Source: Aphodovivens avicola (GTDB taxonomy: Bacteria; Actinomycetota; Coriobacteriia; Coriobacteriales; Eggerthellaceae). Taken from it: a stretch of DNA of 64,000 nucleotides. Positions 24,602 to 35,729 of this stretch are shown in pieces. The stretch spans positions 1-64,000 of the forward strand of contig DVGW01000030.1 of assembly GCA_018712515.1 (NCBI GenBank), in the 5' to 3' direction. The stretch's first letter is position 1. Each line of letters opens with the position of its first letter. The notes under the pieces are model-generated. The model made no database searches. It saw only the letters and a program-made list of their open reading frames with translations, and was not told the DNA's origin. Both the position numbers and the translations under genes were made by a program.

Positions 24602-25702
24602 GTGAAGCTCAGCATCAACAAAACGGAACTCCAAAACGCTTTGGCGGTCGTGTCCAAGGGAGCCTCCTCCCGCTCGACCCTTCCCGTGCTGTCAGGCGTT
24701 CTCGTCGAGGCGCGCGGCGACGCCCTCACGCTCCAGACGACCGATCTCGAGCTCTCCATCCAGTACACGGCTCCGGCGCTCGTCGAGGAGGAGGGCAGGG
24801 CGGTCGTGCCGGCCAAGCTATTCAGCGACATCGTGAAGAACCTCTCCGACGCCGCCGTCCACATCGTCGCGGACGAGGAGTCCGCCGACATCGCCTGCGA
24901 CGGCGCGTCGTTCAGCATCAAGGCGCTCAACCCCGACGATTTCCCGGGATTTCCCCATGTGGACGTGACTCAGCGCATCGAGGTACCGTTCTCCCAGTTC
25001 GCCGCGATGGTCCGCCGCGTCGCGCGTGTCGTCTCCCGTGACGAGAGCCGCGCCATCCTCACCGGCGTGCTCGTGACGCTCGAGGCCGGCGTGTTCAAGA
25101 TGGTGGCGACCGACTCGTACCGCCTTGCGGTGACGGAGACGCAGGTTGCGGACAGCGGGGCGGAGGATTTCCAGGCGGTCATCGCGGGTTCGTTCCTGCA
25201 GGAGCTTGCCGGGCTGCCCAAATCCGAGGAACCGGTGTCGCTGGCGTTGGCGGAAAACCAGATCGTCGTCACCTACCGCGACACGGTGTTCGTCAACCGC
25301 CGCATCGAGGGGAACTTCCCCAACTACAAGCAGCTCCTTCCCGACACGCATGCCCTGCGCGCGACCATCGAGGTCGACCGCCTCGTCGCGGCGGTGAAGC
25401 GCGTCTCCCTCCTCGGTCAGGCCGCTTCGCCGGTGAGGTTCGACATCAACGTCGCCTCCCAAACCGTGCAGCTTTCCGCCGCGGCCCAGGACGTGGGCAG
25501 CGCCCAGGAGACGATCCCCTGCGTCTGCGAGGGGGAGGATGTCGAGATCGCGCTCAACTCGTCCTATGTGCTCGAAGGCCTTTCGGCGGTCGAGACCGAC
25601 AAGGTGAACCTCGACATCATCTCGTCGATGCGTCCCGGCACGTTCACCGCCGACGGGGATGAGGACTACCTTTACCTCGTCATGCCCGTCCGCATCGCAT
25701 AG
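24602..25702 (+). CDS. dnaN: DNA polymerase III subunit beta (sliding clamp)
   Basis: The 366-residue protein has three repeated clamp domains. It begins MKLSINKTELQNALAVVSKGASSRSTLPVLSGVLVEA and ends with the C-terminal MPVRI segment that lines the protein-binding pocket (YLYLVMPVRIA). It encircles DNA and tethers polymerase and many partner proteins. The GTG start has AGGAAGG 8 nt upstream. recF starts 20 bp downstream. Confidence 0.97.
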   Translation: MKLSINKTELQNALAVVSKGASSRSTLPVLSGVLVEARGDALTLQTTDLELSIQYTAPALVEEEGRAVVPAKLFSDIVKNLSDAAVHIVADEESADIACDGASFSIKALNPDDFPGFPHVDVTQRIEVPFSQFAAMVRRVARVVSRDESRAILTGVLVTLEAGVFKMVATDSYRLAVTETQVADSGAEDFQAVIAGSFLQELAGLPKSEEPVSLALAENQIVVTYRDTVFVNRRIEGNFPNYKQLLPDTHALRATIEVDRLVAAVKRVSLLGQAASPVRFDINVASQTVQLSAAAQDVGSAQETIPCVCEGEDVEIALNSSYVLEGLSAVETDKVNLDIISSMRPGTFTADGDEDYLYLVMPVRIA

Positions 25703-25722
25703 CTGACGGGCGCGCCGGGCCG

Positions 25723-26835
25723 ATGGGACTGACGCTTCAGCGCCTCGAGTTCGTCGATTTTAGGAACTATTCCCATCTCGAACTGGGGGGATTGGGCCGG
25801 CTGACCGTGTTCGTCGGACCCAATGCGACGGGTAAGACCAACATCATAGAGGGCATCCAGCTGCTCACCGCGCAGACGTCGTTCCGCAACCCGACCGCCG
25901 CGCAGATGGTGCGCCACGGCGCGCCGTTCGCCCGGCTCGACTCCTGGGCGTCCGATGGTGCCCGCGATCTGCAGTTCACGCTGCAGGTGGTGGAGGGGAA
26001 GAAAAAGCGCCTGCTCAACGGCAAACCCAAGCGCGCGGCTGATCTGCGCGGCATCGTGCCGTCGGTCGCCTTCACGCCCGACGACCTCGAGCTCGCGCGC
26101 AGCGCCTCGGCGCCGCGCCGCGATGCCCTCGACATCCTCGGCTCCCAGCTTTCCGCCAGCCACCACCGCATCCGCTCCGACTACGAGAAGGCCCTTAAGG
26201 GAAAGAACCGCCTCCTGCGCGACGAGGCGCCCGACGACCTTGTAGCCAGCATGGACGAGGTCATGGTCATGGTGGGAGCGCAGCTCACCTGCTACCGCGC
26301 GGCGCTGTTCAACCGCCTCGCCAAGGCGATGGCGGGGTACTACGCCCAGATCTCGAACGGCAGGGAGGAGCTGGAGGCTAGCTACACCCCCTCGTGGATC
26401 GAGCACGACCCCGAGCGGATCGTCATGGAGACCCCATCGCGCGACGAGGCGCGCGATCGCCTCGAATTCGCGCTCGTCGCTCGTCGCGCGGAGGAGCGCG
26501 CCCGCCATCGCAGCGTGGTCGGACCCCACGCCGATCACCTTGACTTCTTCATCGACGGCCGCAACGCGGCGTTCTACGGAAGCCAGGGGCAGCGGCGCTC
26601 GCTCGTGCTCGCGTTCAAGCTCGCCGAGACGGCGCTGATAGAGGAGATGCTCGACCAGAAACCGGTGCTGCTCCTCGACGACGTGATGGGGGAGCTCGAC
26701 GCCGATCGACGCCGCGCCCTGCTCGCCTTCGCGCTCGAGGATCTGCAGACGTTCATCACCACGACCGGGCTTTCCTATTTCGGCGGCGATCTGCTTTCCC
26801 GCGCCGATGTCGTGGAACTTCCGATAAAGGCGTGA
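25723..26835 (+). CDS. recF: DNA replication and repair protein RecF
   Basis: The 370-residue SMC-like ATPase loads RecA at gaps with RecO and RecR. Its motifs are Walker A GPNATGKTN (residues ~29-37), the ABC signature YGSQGQRRSLVLAFKLAE, and Walker B PVLLLDDVMGELD. It is translated right after dnaN. The DUF721-type gene that often sits between recF and gyrB in Actinobacteria is absent. A hairpin CGTTGATC / GATCAACG (26840-26861) follows without a T-run. Confidence 0.96.
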   Translation: MGLTLQRLEFVDFRNYSHLELGGLGRLTVFVGPNATGKTNIIEGIQLLTAQTSFRNPTAAQMVRHGAPFARLDSWASDGARDLQFTLQVVEGKKKRLLNGKPKRAADLRGIVPSVAFTPDDLELARSASAPRRDALDILGSQLSASHHRIRSDYEKALKGKNRLLRDEAPDDLVASMDEVMVMVGAQLTCYRAALFNRLAKAMAGYYAQISNGREELEASYTPSWIEHDPERIVMETPSRDEARDRLEFALVARRAEERARHRSVVGPHADHLDFFIDGRNAAFYGSQGQRRSLVLAFKLAETALIEEMLDQKPVLLLDDVMGELDADRRRALLAFALEDLQTFITTTGLSYFGGDLLSRADVVELPIKA

Positions 26836-26960
26836 GATGCGTTGATCGCTTATGATCAACGATAAAATGAAGAAGTTGTTGAAATAACCCGCTATCTCCC
26901 CGCAAAACGGCTGAGAAAGCGTCAGAACGCTGTAATCCGAGCTTTTATCATGCTGGATTA

Positions 26961-26969
26961 TGCTAGAAT
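26961..26969 (+). promoter_or_regulatory. gyrB extended -10 promoter
   Basis: TGCTAGAAT is an extended -10 box at 26961-26969 in the recF-gyrB gap, 114 nt before the chosen gyrB start. No clear -35 is seen. Confidence 0.4.
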
Positions 26970-27083
26970 TGTGCGGTTAGCTTCGCACCCTCTTCCCCCT
27001 GTCCCCGGAACCCGTTGTCGCCGGGCGGACTGCGTCCGATAGCGCCGGGGGAGCGTGCGATCGAAGAAGCGAAGGAGCGTTCT

Positions 27084-29045
27084 GTGGCGAACAAACCAGG
27101 GCATTACGGTGCCGAGGACATCCAGGTCCTCGAGGGTCTCGAGCCGGTGCGCAAGCGCCCCGGCATGTACATCGGATCCACCGGTCCGCGCGGCCTGCAT
27201 CATCTGGTGTACGAGGTCGTCGACAACTCCGTTGACGAGGCGTTGGCCGGCTTCTGCACCCATATCGAGGTGTGGATCCATGCGGACAACTCCATCACGG
27301 TCGCGGACAACGGCCGAGGCATCCCCGTCGAGAAGCACCCCAAGGAGAAGATCCCCACCGTCGAGGTGGTTTTGACCATCCTGCACGCCGGCGGCAAGTT
27401 CGGCGGCGAGGGCTACAAGGTCTCCGGCGGCCTACATGGCGTGGGCGTGTCGGTCGTCAACGCGCTCTCCACGCGCGTCGAGGTCAACGTGCGCCGCGAT
27501 GGCAAGGAATACGCCATCGACTTCAAGCGCGGCAAGACCAACACCAAGCTGCATGAGATCGGCAAGGCCAAGGACACGGGCACCAAGACGACGTTCTGGC
27601 CCGATCCCGAGATCTTCACCGAGACCACGATCTTCGATTACGACACCTTGGCGGACCGCTTCCGCGAGATGGCGTTTTTGAACAAGGGCCTCAAGATCAT
27701 CCTGCACGACGAGCGCTCCGACCCGCGCGCGATGGAGAGCGAGCCGCTCGCCGAGCCGCGCACCGAGGTGTTCCAGTACGCCGGCGGCATCATCGACTTC
27801 GTGAAGTACCTCACCGAGGGCAAGGAGACGCTCAACAAGCCGATCTACTTCGAGGCCGAGAACGCCGATGGCGTCGTCGAGGTCGCCATGCAGTGGACGT
27901 CCTCGTACTCCACCAGCATGGTCATGGCGTTCGCCAACAACATCAACACCCATGAGGGCGGCACCCACCTCGACGGATTCAAGCAGGCGGTCACCCGCAC
28001 CATCAACGAATACGCGCGCAGCAAGGGCATCCTCAAGGAGAAGGACTCCAACCTTTCCGGCGACGACACGCGCGAGGGCCTTGCCGCCGTCATCTCCGTC
28101 AAGCTGCATGATCCGCAGTTCGAGGGGCAGACCAAGACCAAGCTCGGCAACACCGAGATCCGCCCCCTGGTCCAGGGAGCGGTGACCCAGGGTCTGGGAG
28201 AGTACCTCGAGGAGAACCCCACCCCCGCCAAGCGCATCGTGGGCAAGGCTACCCAGGCCCTCAAGGCCCGCGAGGCCGCCCGCAAGGCGCGCGAGATGAC
28301 GCGCCGCAAGAACGTCCTCGATTCGTTCTCGCTGCCGGGCAAGCTGGCGGACTGCTCCTCGAAGAACCCCTCCGAATCCGAGATCTTCATCGTCGAGGGC
28401 GACTCCGCAGGCGGCTCCGCCAAGCAGGCGCGCGACCGTAAGACGCAGGCGATCCTGCCGCTGCGCGGCAAGATCCTCAACGTCGAGCGCGCCGGCCTCC
28501 ATCGCTCGCTTTCCAGCGACACCATCAGCTCGCTGATCACCGCCATCGGCACCAATATCGGCGAGGACTTCGATGCCGATCAAGCGCGTTACCACCGCAT
28601 CATCATCATGACCGATGCCGACGTCGACGGCGCCCATATCCGCATCCTGCTGCTCACGTTCTTCTACCGTTACATGCCCGAGCTGATCAACCGCGGCTAC
28701 ATCTACATCGCCTGCCCCCCGATCTTCGGCGTCAAGAAGAAGAACACCCGCTCCACCAAGATCGAGCGCTATATCTACGACGAGAGCTCGCTTGGAGCCG
28801 TGCTCGCCGAGATGGGCGGATCGGACAAGTTCGACGTCCAGCGCTACAAGGGCCTCGGCGAGATGGATCCCGATCAGCTGTGGGAGACGACCATGGAGCC
28901 CGCTTCCCGCACGCTGCTCCAGGTGAGCATCGACGACGCCGCCGAGGCGGAGCGCACGGTGAGCAACCTGATGGGCGACGCGGTCGAGCCCCGCAAGGAG
29001 TTCATCCAGAAGCACGCCAAAGACGTTCGCTTCCTGGACATCTAA
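27084..29045 (+). CDS. gyrB: DNA gyrase subunit B
   Basis: The 653-residue type IIA topoisomerase ATPase subunit shows the GHKL ATPase elements (YEVVDNSVDEAL, DNGRGIPV, GGLHGVGVSVVNAL), the transducer, and the TOPRIM domain (EGDSAGGSAKQARDRKTQAILPLRGK, and the DxD motif in MTDADVDGAHI). It ends with a short C-terminal GyrA-binding domain (YKGLGEMDPDQLWETTM). I chose the GTG at 27084 with AAGGAG 6 nt upstream. The open frame continues back to 27015 through non-conserved codons. The TAA stop overlaps a 33-nt inverted repeat. Confidence 0.97.
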   Translation: MANKPGHYGAEDIQVLEGLEPVRKRPGMYIGSTGPRGLHHLVYEVVDNSVDEALAGFCTHIEVWIHADNSITVADNGRGIPVEKHPKEKIPTVEVVLTILHAGGKFGGEGYKVSGGLHGVGVSVVNALSTRVEVNVRRDGKEYAIDFKRGKTNTKLHEIGKAKDTGTKTTFWPDPEIFTETTIFDYDTLADRFREMAFLNKGLKIILHDERSDPRAMESEPLAEPRTEVFQYAGGIIDFVKYLTEGKETLNKPIYFEAENADGVVEVAMQWTSSYSTSMVMAFANNINTHEGGTHLDGFKQAVTRTINEYARSKGILKEKDSNLSGDDTREGLAAVISVKLHDPQFEGQTKTKLGNTEIRPLVQGAVTQGLGEYLEENPTPAKRIVGKATQALKAREAARKAREMTRRKNVLDSFSLPGKLADCSSKNPSESEIFIVEGDSAGGSAKQARDRKTQAILPLRGKILNVERAGLHRSLSSDTISSLITAIGTNIGEDFDADQARYHRIIIMTDADVDGAHIRILLLTFFYRYMPELINRGYIYIACPPIFGVKKKNTRSTKIERYIYDESSLGAVLAEMGGSDKFDVQRYKGLGEMDPDQLWETTMEPASRTLLQVSIDDAAEAERTVSNLMGDAVEPRKEFIQKHAKDVRFLDI

Positions 29046-29076
29046 TGAGAAAAAGGGACAGTCACTTTTTCTCATT
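29044..29076. repeat. Family A inverted-repeat element, copy 1
   Basis: The arms AATGAGAAAAAG and CTTTTTCTCATT (12 bp) flank the loop GGACAGTCA. It starts inside the gyrB stop codon. Identical 33-nt copies lie at 54690 and 60846, and a reversed, slightly diverged copy lies at 42481. Confidence 0.9.
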
Positions 29077-29125
29077 TCGCAGGTGAGAGTGAAATCAAGC
29101 CATCAACTCTGTTGAAAGGATTCGC

Positions 29126-31849
<2,724 letters not shown>

Positions 31850-31881
31850 GCGGCTGATTCAGGTTCGTTTTGCCGCTAAAA

Positions 31882-31897
31882 CGTTTCACGTGAAACC
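31882..31897. promoter_or_regulatory. parS: parS-like site (14 of 16)
   Basis: CGTTTCACGTGAAACC keeps the 14-bp core GTTTCACGTGAAAC (31883-31896) and differs from consensus at both outer bases. It lies directly downstream of gyrA in the 390-nt gap before the next gene. Confidence 0.65.
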
Positions 31898-31928
31898 GGA
31901 GAGGGAGCTTTCAAGCTGAACTCCGATC

Positions 31929-31968
31929 GCGGGGCTGGAAACAAGGGTTTCCAGCCCCGCTTGCTTTC
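31929..31968 (+). terminator. gyrA terminator
   Basis: GCGGGGCTGGAAA / TTTCCAGCCCCGC form a 13-bp perfect stem with a 6-nt loop, followed by TTGCTTTC. A second hairpin AAGCCC / GGGCTT with TTCTTCTTGTTTC follows at 32013-32045. Confidence 0.85.
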
Positions 31969-32170
31969 ACGGGCTTCAGTCTGCCAGAAAAACTATGATG
32001 CAGACCCGAAATAAGCCCCTCATCCCTCGGGCTTCTTCTTGTTTCTTAGCTCGAACATGAATTCGGGGTTGTCAGTCCAATAATGCGATGTTTTGTATAG
32101 ATCGGTTTACCGGAATCGCCGTTTCAATGGGCATTTCAGCATGAAATGAAGGACAAATCATCAATTCGGT

Positions 32171-32204
32171 ATAGAAAACCTCCCTATGAAGAGAGGTTTT
32201 CTAT
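32171..32204 (-). terminator. Hairpin downstream of the bifunctional-nuclease gene
   Basis: ATAGAAAACCTC and GAGGTTTTCTAT form a 12-bp stem with a 10-nt loop. The A/T tracts are inside the stem, so it may terminate from either side. The stretch 31850-32239 otherwise holds the parS-like site and the two gyrA-side hairpins. Confidence 0.5.
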
Positions 32205-32239
32205 GCAAAACGTCGCATTGTTGGAGCGAGAGCGTCGAT

Positions 32240-32749
32240 TCAGCGCTCCTCTTTGAAATCTTCGGGAGCGAGATTCTCCAAAAACTCGTGGAACTCGGCG
32301 ATCTCCTCCTCATCCTGCGGGTTCTTGCGGAAAACATAGGGGAAGGACGCCTTTTCCAACACCTCCTCGTCGATGAAGATGGGGGCCTCCTGCCGGATGG
32401 CAAGGGAGAGCGCGTCGGAGGGTCGGGCGTCGAGTTCGATCAGGCGGCCGTGCTGGCGCAGCGTCAACCGTGCGAAGAAAGTGTTCCCTTTCACCTCGTT
32501 GATGAGGACGTGATCGATGCGGGCATCGAGGTTGGTGAGCGCGTCCAAGAACAGGTCATGCGTCATCGGGCGGGAGAAGCGGGCTTTCTCCAGCGCGATT
32601 CCCATCTGCGTCGCCTCCGCCGTCCCGATCCAGATCGGCACGACGCGCCGCGTGCGTTGCTGGGTCGCCTCCTCCTCGGGTTGCAGCACGATTATCGAGG
32701 GCGAAGGCGGTGCCGTCATGATGAGCGTTTGGATGGTGACGGGGATCAT
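32240..32749 (-). CDS. Bifunctional nuclease (BFN/DUF151) family protein
   Basis: The 169-residue protein has the DUF151 core: VVPIWIGTAEATQMGIALEK near residues 35-55, the RPMTHDLFLDAL segment near 60, and the motif LDARPSDALSLAIRQEAPIFIDEEVLEKA near 105-135. Plant BFN homologues have RNase and DNase activity; the bacterial role is unclear. An acidic tail (EEEIAEFHEFLENLAPEDFKEER) follows. The ATG at 32749 (MIPVTIQT) has GGGAG 7 nt upstream. The frame opens further to 32878 without conservation. Confidence 0.85.
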   Translation of the reverse strand: MIPVTIQTLIMTAPPSPSIIVLQPEEEATQQRTRRVVPIWIGTAEATQMGIALEKARFSRPMTHDLFLDALTNLDARIDHVLINEVKGNTFFARLTLRQHGRLIELDARPSDALSLAIRQEAPIFIDEEVLEKASFPYVFRKNPQDEEEIAEFHEFLENLAPEDFKEER

Positions 32750-32929
32750 CGGTGCTCCCTCTCGTAGGCGGATGGGATCGAGGTGATTATACGTCAACGT
32801 GCTAGGCTGGCATCCTGGCCGACGTACGAGCGGGGGAGCGGGTCGAGCGGTTAGCGTGCGACGCGCAGCCAGGAACATGCCCTTTGGACGCCATCTCCAT
32901 CATGTCTCAAAATCGCTGAAAAAAAGTTC

Positions 32930-32958
32930 TTGCCCCCTCGCCGGAACTGCGTTATATT
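32930..32958 (+). promoter_or_regulatory. Promoter of tRNA-Ile
   Basis: TTGCCC (32930-32935) and TATATT (32953-32958) are spaced 17 bp apart. The tRNA begins 19 nt after the -10 box. Confidence 0.7.
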
Positions 32959-32976
32959 GTTCAGGCACTTTTTTGC

Positions 32977-33053
<77 letters not shown>

Positions 33054-33061
33054 TTTTAGCG

Positions 33062-33110
33062 ATAAACGCTCCACCGTGAGCCGAGTTTGCCGGTGGAGCG
33101 TTTATTTATA
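33062..33110 (+). terminator. Terminator after tRNA-Ile
   Basis: ATAAACGCTCCACCG pairs with CGGTGGAGCGTTTAT and is followed by TTAT. Read-through to tRNA-Ala is possible. Confidence 0.6.
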
Positions 33111-33148
33111 TCTAAAGCAGGAAGTGCCGGCCGGATGGCCACCCATAC

Positions 33149-33224
33149 GGGGCATTAGCTCAGCTGGGAGAGCGCGGGCTTTGCAAGCCTGAGGTCAGGG
33201 GTTCGATCCCCCTATGCTCCACCA
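33149..33224 (+). tRNA. tRNA-Ala (TGC)
   Basis: Cloverleaf with acceptor GGGGCAT / ATGCTCC (one G-U pair), anticodon TGC in TTTGCAA, T-arm GGGGTTCGATCCCC and encoded CCA. Its 3' end is duplicated 167 bp downstream. Confidence 0.97.
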
Positions 33225-33263
33225 AATCCAAAAGCCTGCCGATCACGGCGGGCTTTCTTGTTT
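33204..33263 (+). repeat. Direct repeat copy 1: tRNA-Ala 3' end plus terminator
   Basis: This 60-bp unit runs from inside the T-loop through CCA and the tRNA terminator (AAAGCCTGCCG / CGGCGGGCTTT, then CTTGTTT). It is repeated at 33371-33430 with one mismatch. Confidence 0.9.
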
Positions 33264-33370
33264 GCAAGGCTCCCGTGGATCGAACCCGTGAGGGGAAAAC
33301 AGCCCGGTGGGCTGTTTTCTAAGGAGGGCGAAGCCCGACGTGCCGAGATGCGACCGCAGGGAGCAGATCG

Positions 33371-33430
33371 CGATCCCCCTATGCTCCACCAAATCCAAAA
33401 GCCTGCCGATCACTGCGGGCTTTCTTGTTT
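33371..33430 (+). repeat. Direct repeat copy 2: tRNA-Ala 3' end plus terminator
   Basis: 59 of 60 bases match copy 1; the only change (G to T) weakens the terminator stem. The 107 bp between the copies carry a hairpin AAAACAGCCC / GGGCTGTTTT (33296-33318) and no gene. This is the geometry left by integration at, or recombination through, a tRNA 3' attachment site. Confidence 0.85.
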
Positions 33431-34143
33431 CAAAACGTGAACCAGATGCCGGTCAGCAATCCGTGCGCCACGCCGAGGATGGCGATGTGCGCCGGGTAGT
33501 ACACGTAGAAGAACCACTTGAGGGGCCGTCCCCGCTTGCCGTTGTAGGAGCACAGCAGCAAACCGGCGGCTCCATTGCCCAGGGCGTACAACAGCGCCGG
33601 CAGGGCGGCGAGGCTTCCCATGGCAAGCTCGGCCAACGCCGGCAGACCGAACCCCGCCATCGGCAACGCCGAGGAATAGAGCGCCTGCTGGCGTCGTGTC
33701 GGCATGAAAGCCGCGATGAGGATCATGGGGATGCCGATGAATCCCCAATCGCACGCCCCGCTGACGACGACGCCGGCGACGACGGCCGCCCACCATGTGA
33801 CGCGACTTTTCAGAACATCGTGGAGATGCAGCAACAGCAATCCCAGCAACAGCGTGATCAGCACGTTTCCCTGCGGTGCGAGGAACAGGCTGAAGGGGAT
33901 TTGCGAGATGAGCGCGAACACCGCCAGCCGGATCTCGTATTTAGAGATGTTCGACGTGTGCCGCCAACCCTCGGCGATGAGGAACGCCATGATGGGGAAG
34001 GTGAAACCGCCCGCTCCCTCGAGAAGGCACAGCAAGGGGAAGGGGAGCGAATCGGCGAATATCCACGACGCGTGGTTGCAGGTCATGCCGATGATGGCGA
34101 TGACTTTCAGCGAGAACGATGAGATGCCGCGCGTGCTGCCCAC
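33430..34143 (-). CDS. TraX-family membrane protein
   Basis: The 237-residue protein has about seven hydrophobic helices and the TraX-family pattern SFSLKVIAIIGMTCNHASWIF, then FTFPIMAFLIAEGWRHTSNISKYEIRLAVFALISQIPF and a C-terminal YVYYPAHIAILG. TraX acetylates F-pilin, but chromosomal relatives have unknown acyltransferase-like roles. The GTG at 34143 is preferred, because ATAGGAGG lies upstream and a longer frame to 34263 is not conserved. The stop codon falls at the end of the duplicated tRNA-Ala segment. Confidence 0.82.
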   Translation of the reverse strand: MGSTRGISSFSLKVIAIIGMTCNHASWIFADSLPFPLLCLLEGAGGFTFPIMAFLIAEGWRHTSNISKYEIRLAVFALISQIPFSLFLAPQGNVLITLLLGLLLLHLHDVLKSRVTWWAAVVAGVVVSGACDWGFIGIPMILIAAFMPTRRQQALYSSALPMAGFGLPALAELAMGSLAALPALLYALGNGAAGLLLCSYNGKRGRPLKWFFYVYYPAHIAILGVAHGLLTGIWFTF

Positions 34144-34296
34144 GAAACCCCTTCCTCCTATCGGCGACACGAAGAAAGTATAGTGGACGCGTGGTACCAT
34201 GCAATCCGCCGCGCTCGCAAGCGGCAGGCATGAGGAAGGGCTTTCCATGGCGGCATCAGGCATATCGCGCGCTTTCGAAACCAGCGGGGAGGAACC

Positions 34297-35073
34297 GTGC
34301 TAGCATCGCTGCCTTCGGCGCTCGTCATCGCCGCCATCGTCGCGGCCGCGCTCTTCGTATTCAAGAGATTCTCCGCCCTTCATCCGAACCCGGTTGCCCG
34401 GATGCGGGCGGAGGAAGAAAAACAAGGGGCGTCGATCCTCGCTTTGGCATGCATCGTGCTATCCGCGGCGATCCCCCTCGCGTGCTTCATGAGCGTCGGC
34501 GCCGATTACCCAGTGCTCGATTACGTGGACGCGCGGTCCATCGATTCCTCGCCGCTTGCCGTGACGATCGCCGCCTACGTCCTCGTTTGCGTCGCCGTGG
34601 GGTTCTATGAGGAGGGCGCGTTCCGCGTGATCCTCCAGGATCTGTTCACGCGCGGGTTTTCCTCCAACGGAGCCCGTCCGGAGCGCTGCGCGCTCTACGC
34701 CGCTCTTCTGACCAGCGTCCTTTTCGCGGCGCTTCATGCCGCCTCGCCCCTGCCTGCGGACGGCGACTCCGCTCAAATCGCCTTGCAGGCGATTCTGAAG
34801 TTCCTGCAAGGAGCGCTCTTCGGCTTGGCGATGACGGGGCTGCTGGCGAAGACGGGCAGCTTCGCGCTGATCGTCGCCGTGCATACCAGCTACGACCTGC
34901 TGTTCTTCCTTCCGTGGGCGATCTCCGCCGGGACGTTCCCCTCGACCTACCTCACCGGGTTGCCGATCGACACCCTCGCGCTCTGCGCCAACTGCGTCTG
35001 CTTGGTTCCCTCCGCCGTCGTCGGCATCCGTCAACTTGTGTGTGGGGGAGCGGTGCAGCGCCGCATGGGCTGA
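34297..35073 (+). CDS. CPBP-family intramembrane metalloprotease
   Basis: The 258-residue protein has about 7-8 hydrophobic helices and the three CPBP (CAAX protease/bacteriocin-processing) motifs: EExxxR at residues 105-110 (EEGAFR), FxxxH in FAALHA near 150, and HxxxD in HTSYD near 200. Bacterial members mature peptides or act in bacteriocin immunity and signalling; substrates are mostly unknown. The GTG start follows GGGAGG. It is divergent from the TraX-like gene. The J-domain gene follows 54 bp downstream. Confidence 0.85.
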   Translation: MLASLPSALVIAAIVAAALFVFKRFSALHPNPVARMRAEEEKQGASILALACIVLSAAIPLACFMSVGADYPVLDYVDARSIDSSPLAVTIAAYVLVCVAVGFYEEGAFRVILQDLFTRGFSSNGARPERCALYAALLTSVLFAALHAASPLPADGDSAQIALQAILKFLQGALFGLAMTGLLAKTGSFALIVAVHTSYDLLFFLPWAISAGTFPSTYLTGLPIDTLALCANCVCLVPSAVVGIRQLVCGGAVQRRMG

Positions 35074-35127
35074 GCTCGCTCGTGCTACAATCGAGGACTG
35101 CAATCGTCACCGACCTGGTTGGAGATC

Positions 35128-35712
35128 ATGAACCGAAACGAAGCGCTGCGCATCCTGGGCCTCGACGCCGACGCGTCCGCCGAGGACATCAAGGCGGCGT
35201 ATCGCGAGACGGCGCAGATTCTCCACCCTGATCGGTTCGCGGGGAACAAGAAGCTGCAAGATCGCGCCACCGAACAGTTCAAGAACCTACAGGAAGCATA
35301 CGACGTCCTGATGGGGAAGCGCGCTGCCGGAAGCTCCGCCCGCGCGGCGGGACGCACCGCGACATCGGGTTCCTCCCACCAGGGGGGATTGTCCGAAGAG
35401 CGCGAGATCGAGGCGCGCTTGGCGGGCATCGCCGCAGCGCGCGTGCAGCTGGCGGCCCAGCGCGATGCGTTCGGCGACGAGCGTCGAAACGGCCTGGGTT
35501 TCCTGGTCGTTGGCGCAATCGTCGCGCTGGTGTGCGGACGCCGGCCGACAGGACTGTTCCTGGCGGTCACCGGCTTGGCGACCGCCGCGGCGATATGGGG
35601 CGCGGTGCAGGTGATATCGTCTCAGCGCAGCATCTCCGCGCTCGACGCGCGCCTCTCCGAGCTCGGCGAGGAGCAGAAGAAGTTGAAAGCGCGGCTCGAC
35701 GAGCTGCGATAA
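35128..35712 (+). CDS. J-domain protein with membrane hairpin and coiled-coil tail
   Basis: The 194-residue protein has an N-terminal J-domain (MNRNEALRILGLDADASAEDIKAAYR) with the HPD motif in LHPDRF near residue 36, which activates an Hsp70 ATPase. It lacks the zinc-finger and substrate domains of DnaJ. After a Ser/Ala linker come two short hydrophobic segments (about 120-155, GFLVVGAIVALVCG and GLFLAVTGLATAAAIWGAV) and a C-terminal coiled coil. So it is a membrane-attached co-chaperone of unknown client. The ATG at 35128 has GGAGATC directly upstream. The stop is 17 bp before the typA start. Confidence 0.85.
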   Translation: MNRNEALRILGLDADASAEDIKAAYRETAQILHPDRFAGNKKLQDRATEQFKNLQEAYDVLMGKRAAGSSARAAGRTATSGSSHQGGLSEEREIEARLAGIAAARVQLAAQRDAFGDERRNGLGFLVVGAIVALVCGRRPTGLFLAVTGLATAAAIWGAVQVISSQRSISALDARLSELGEEQKKLKARLDELR

Positions 35713-35729
35713 ACGAAAGAAGGAGCGAA

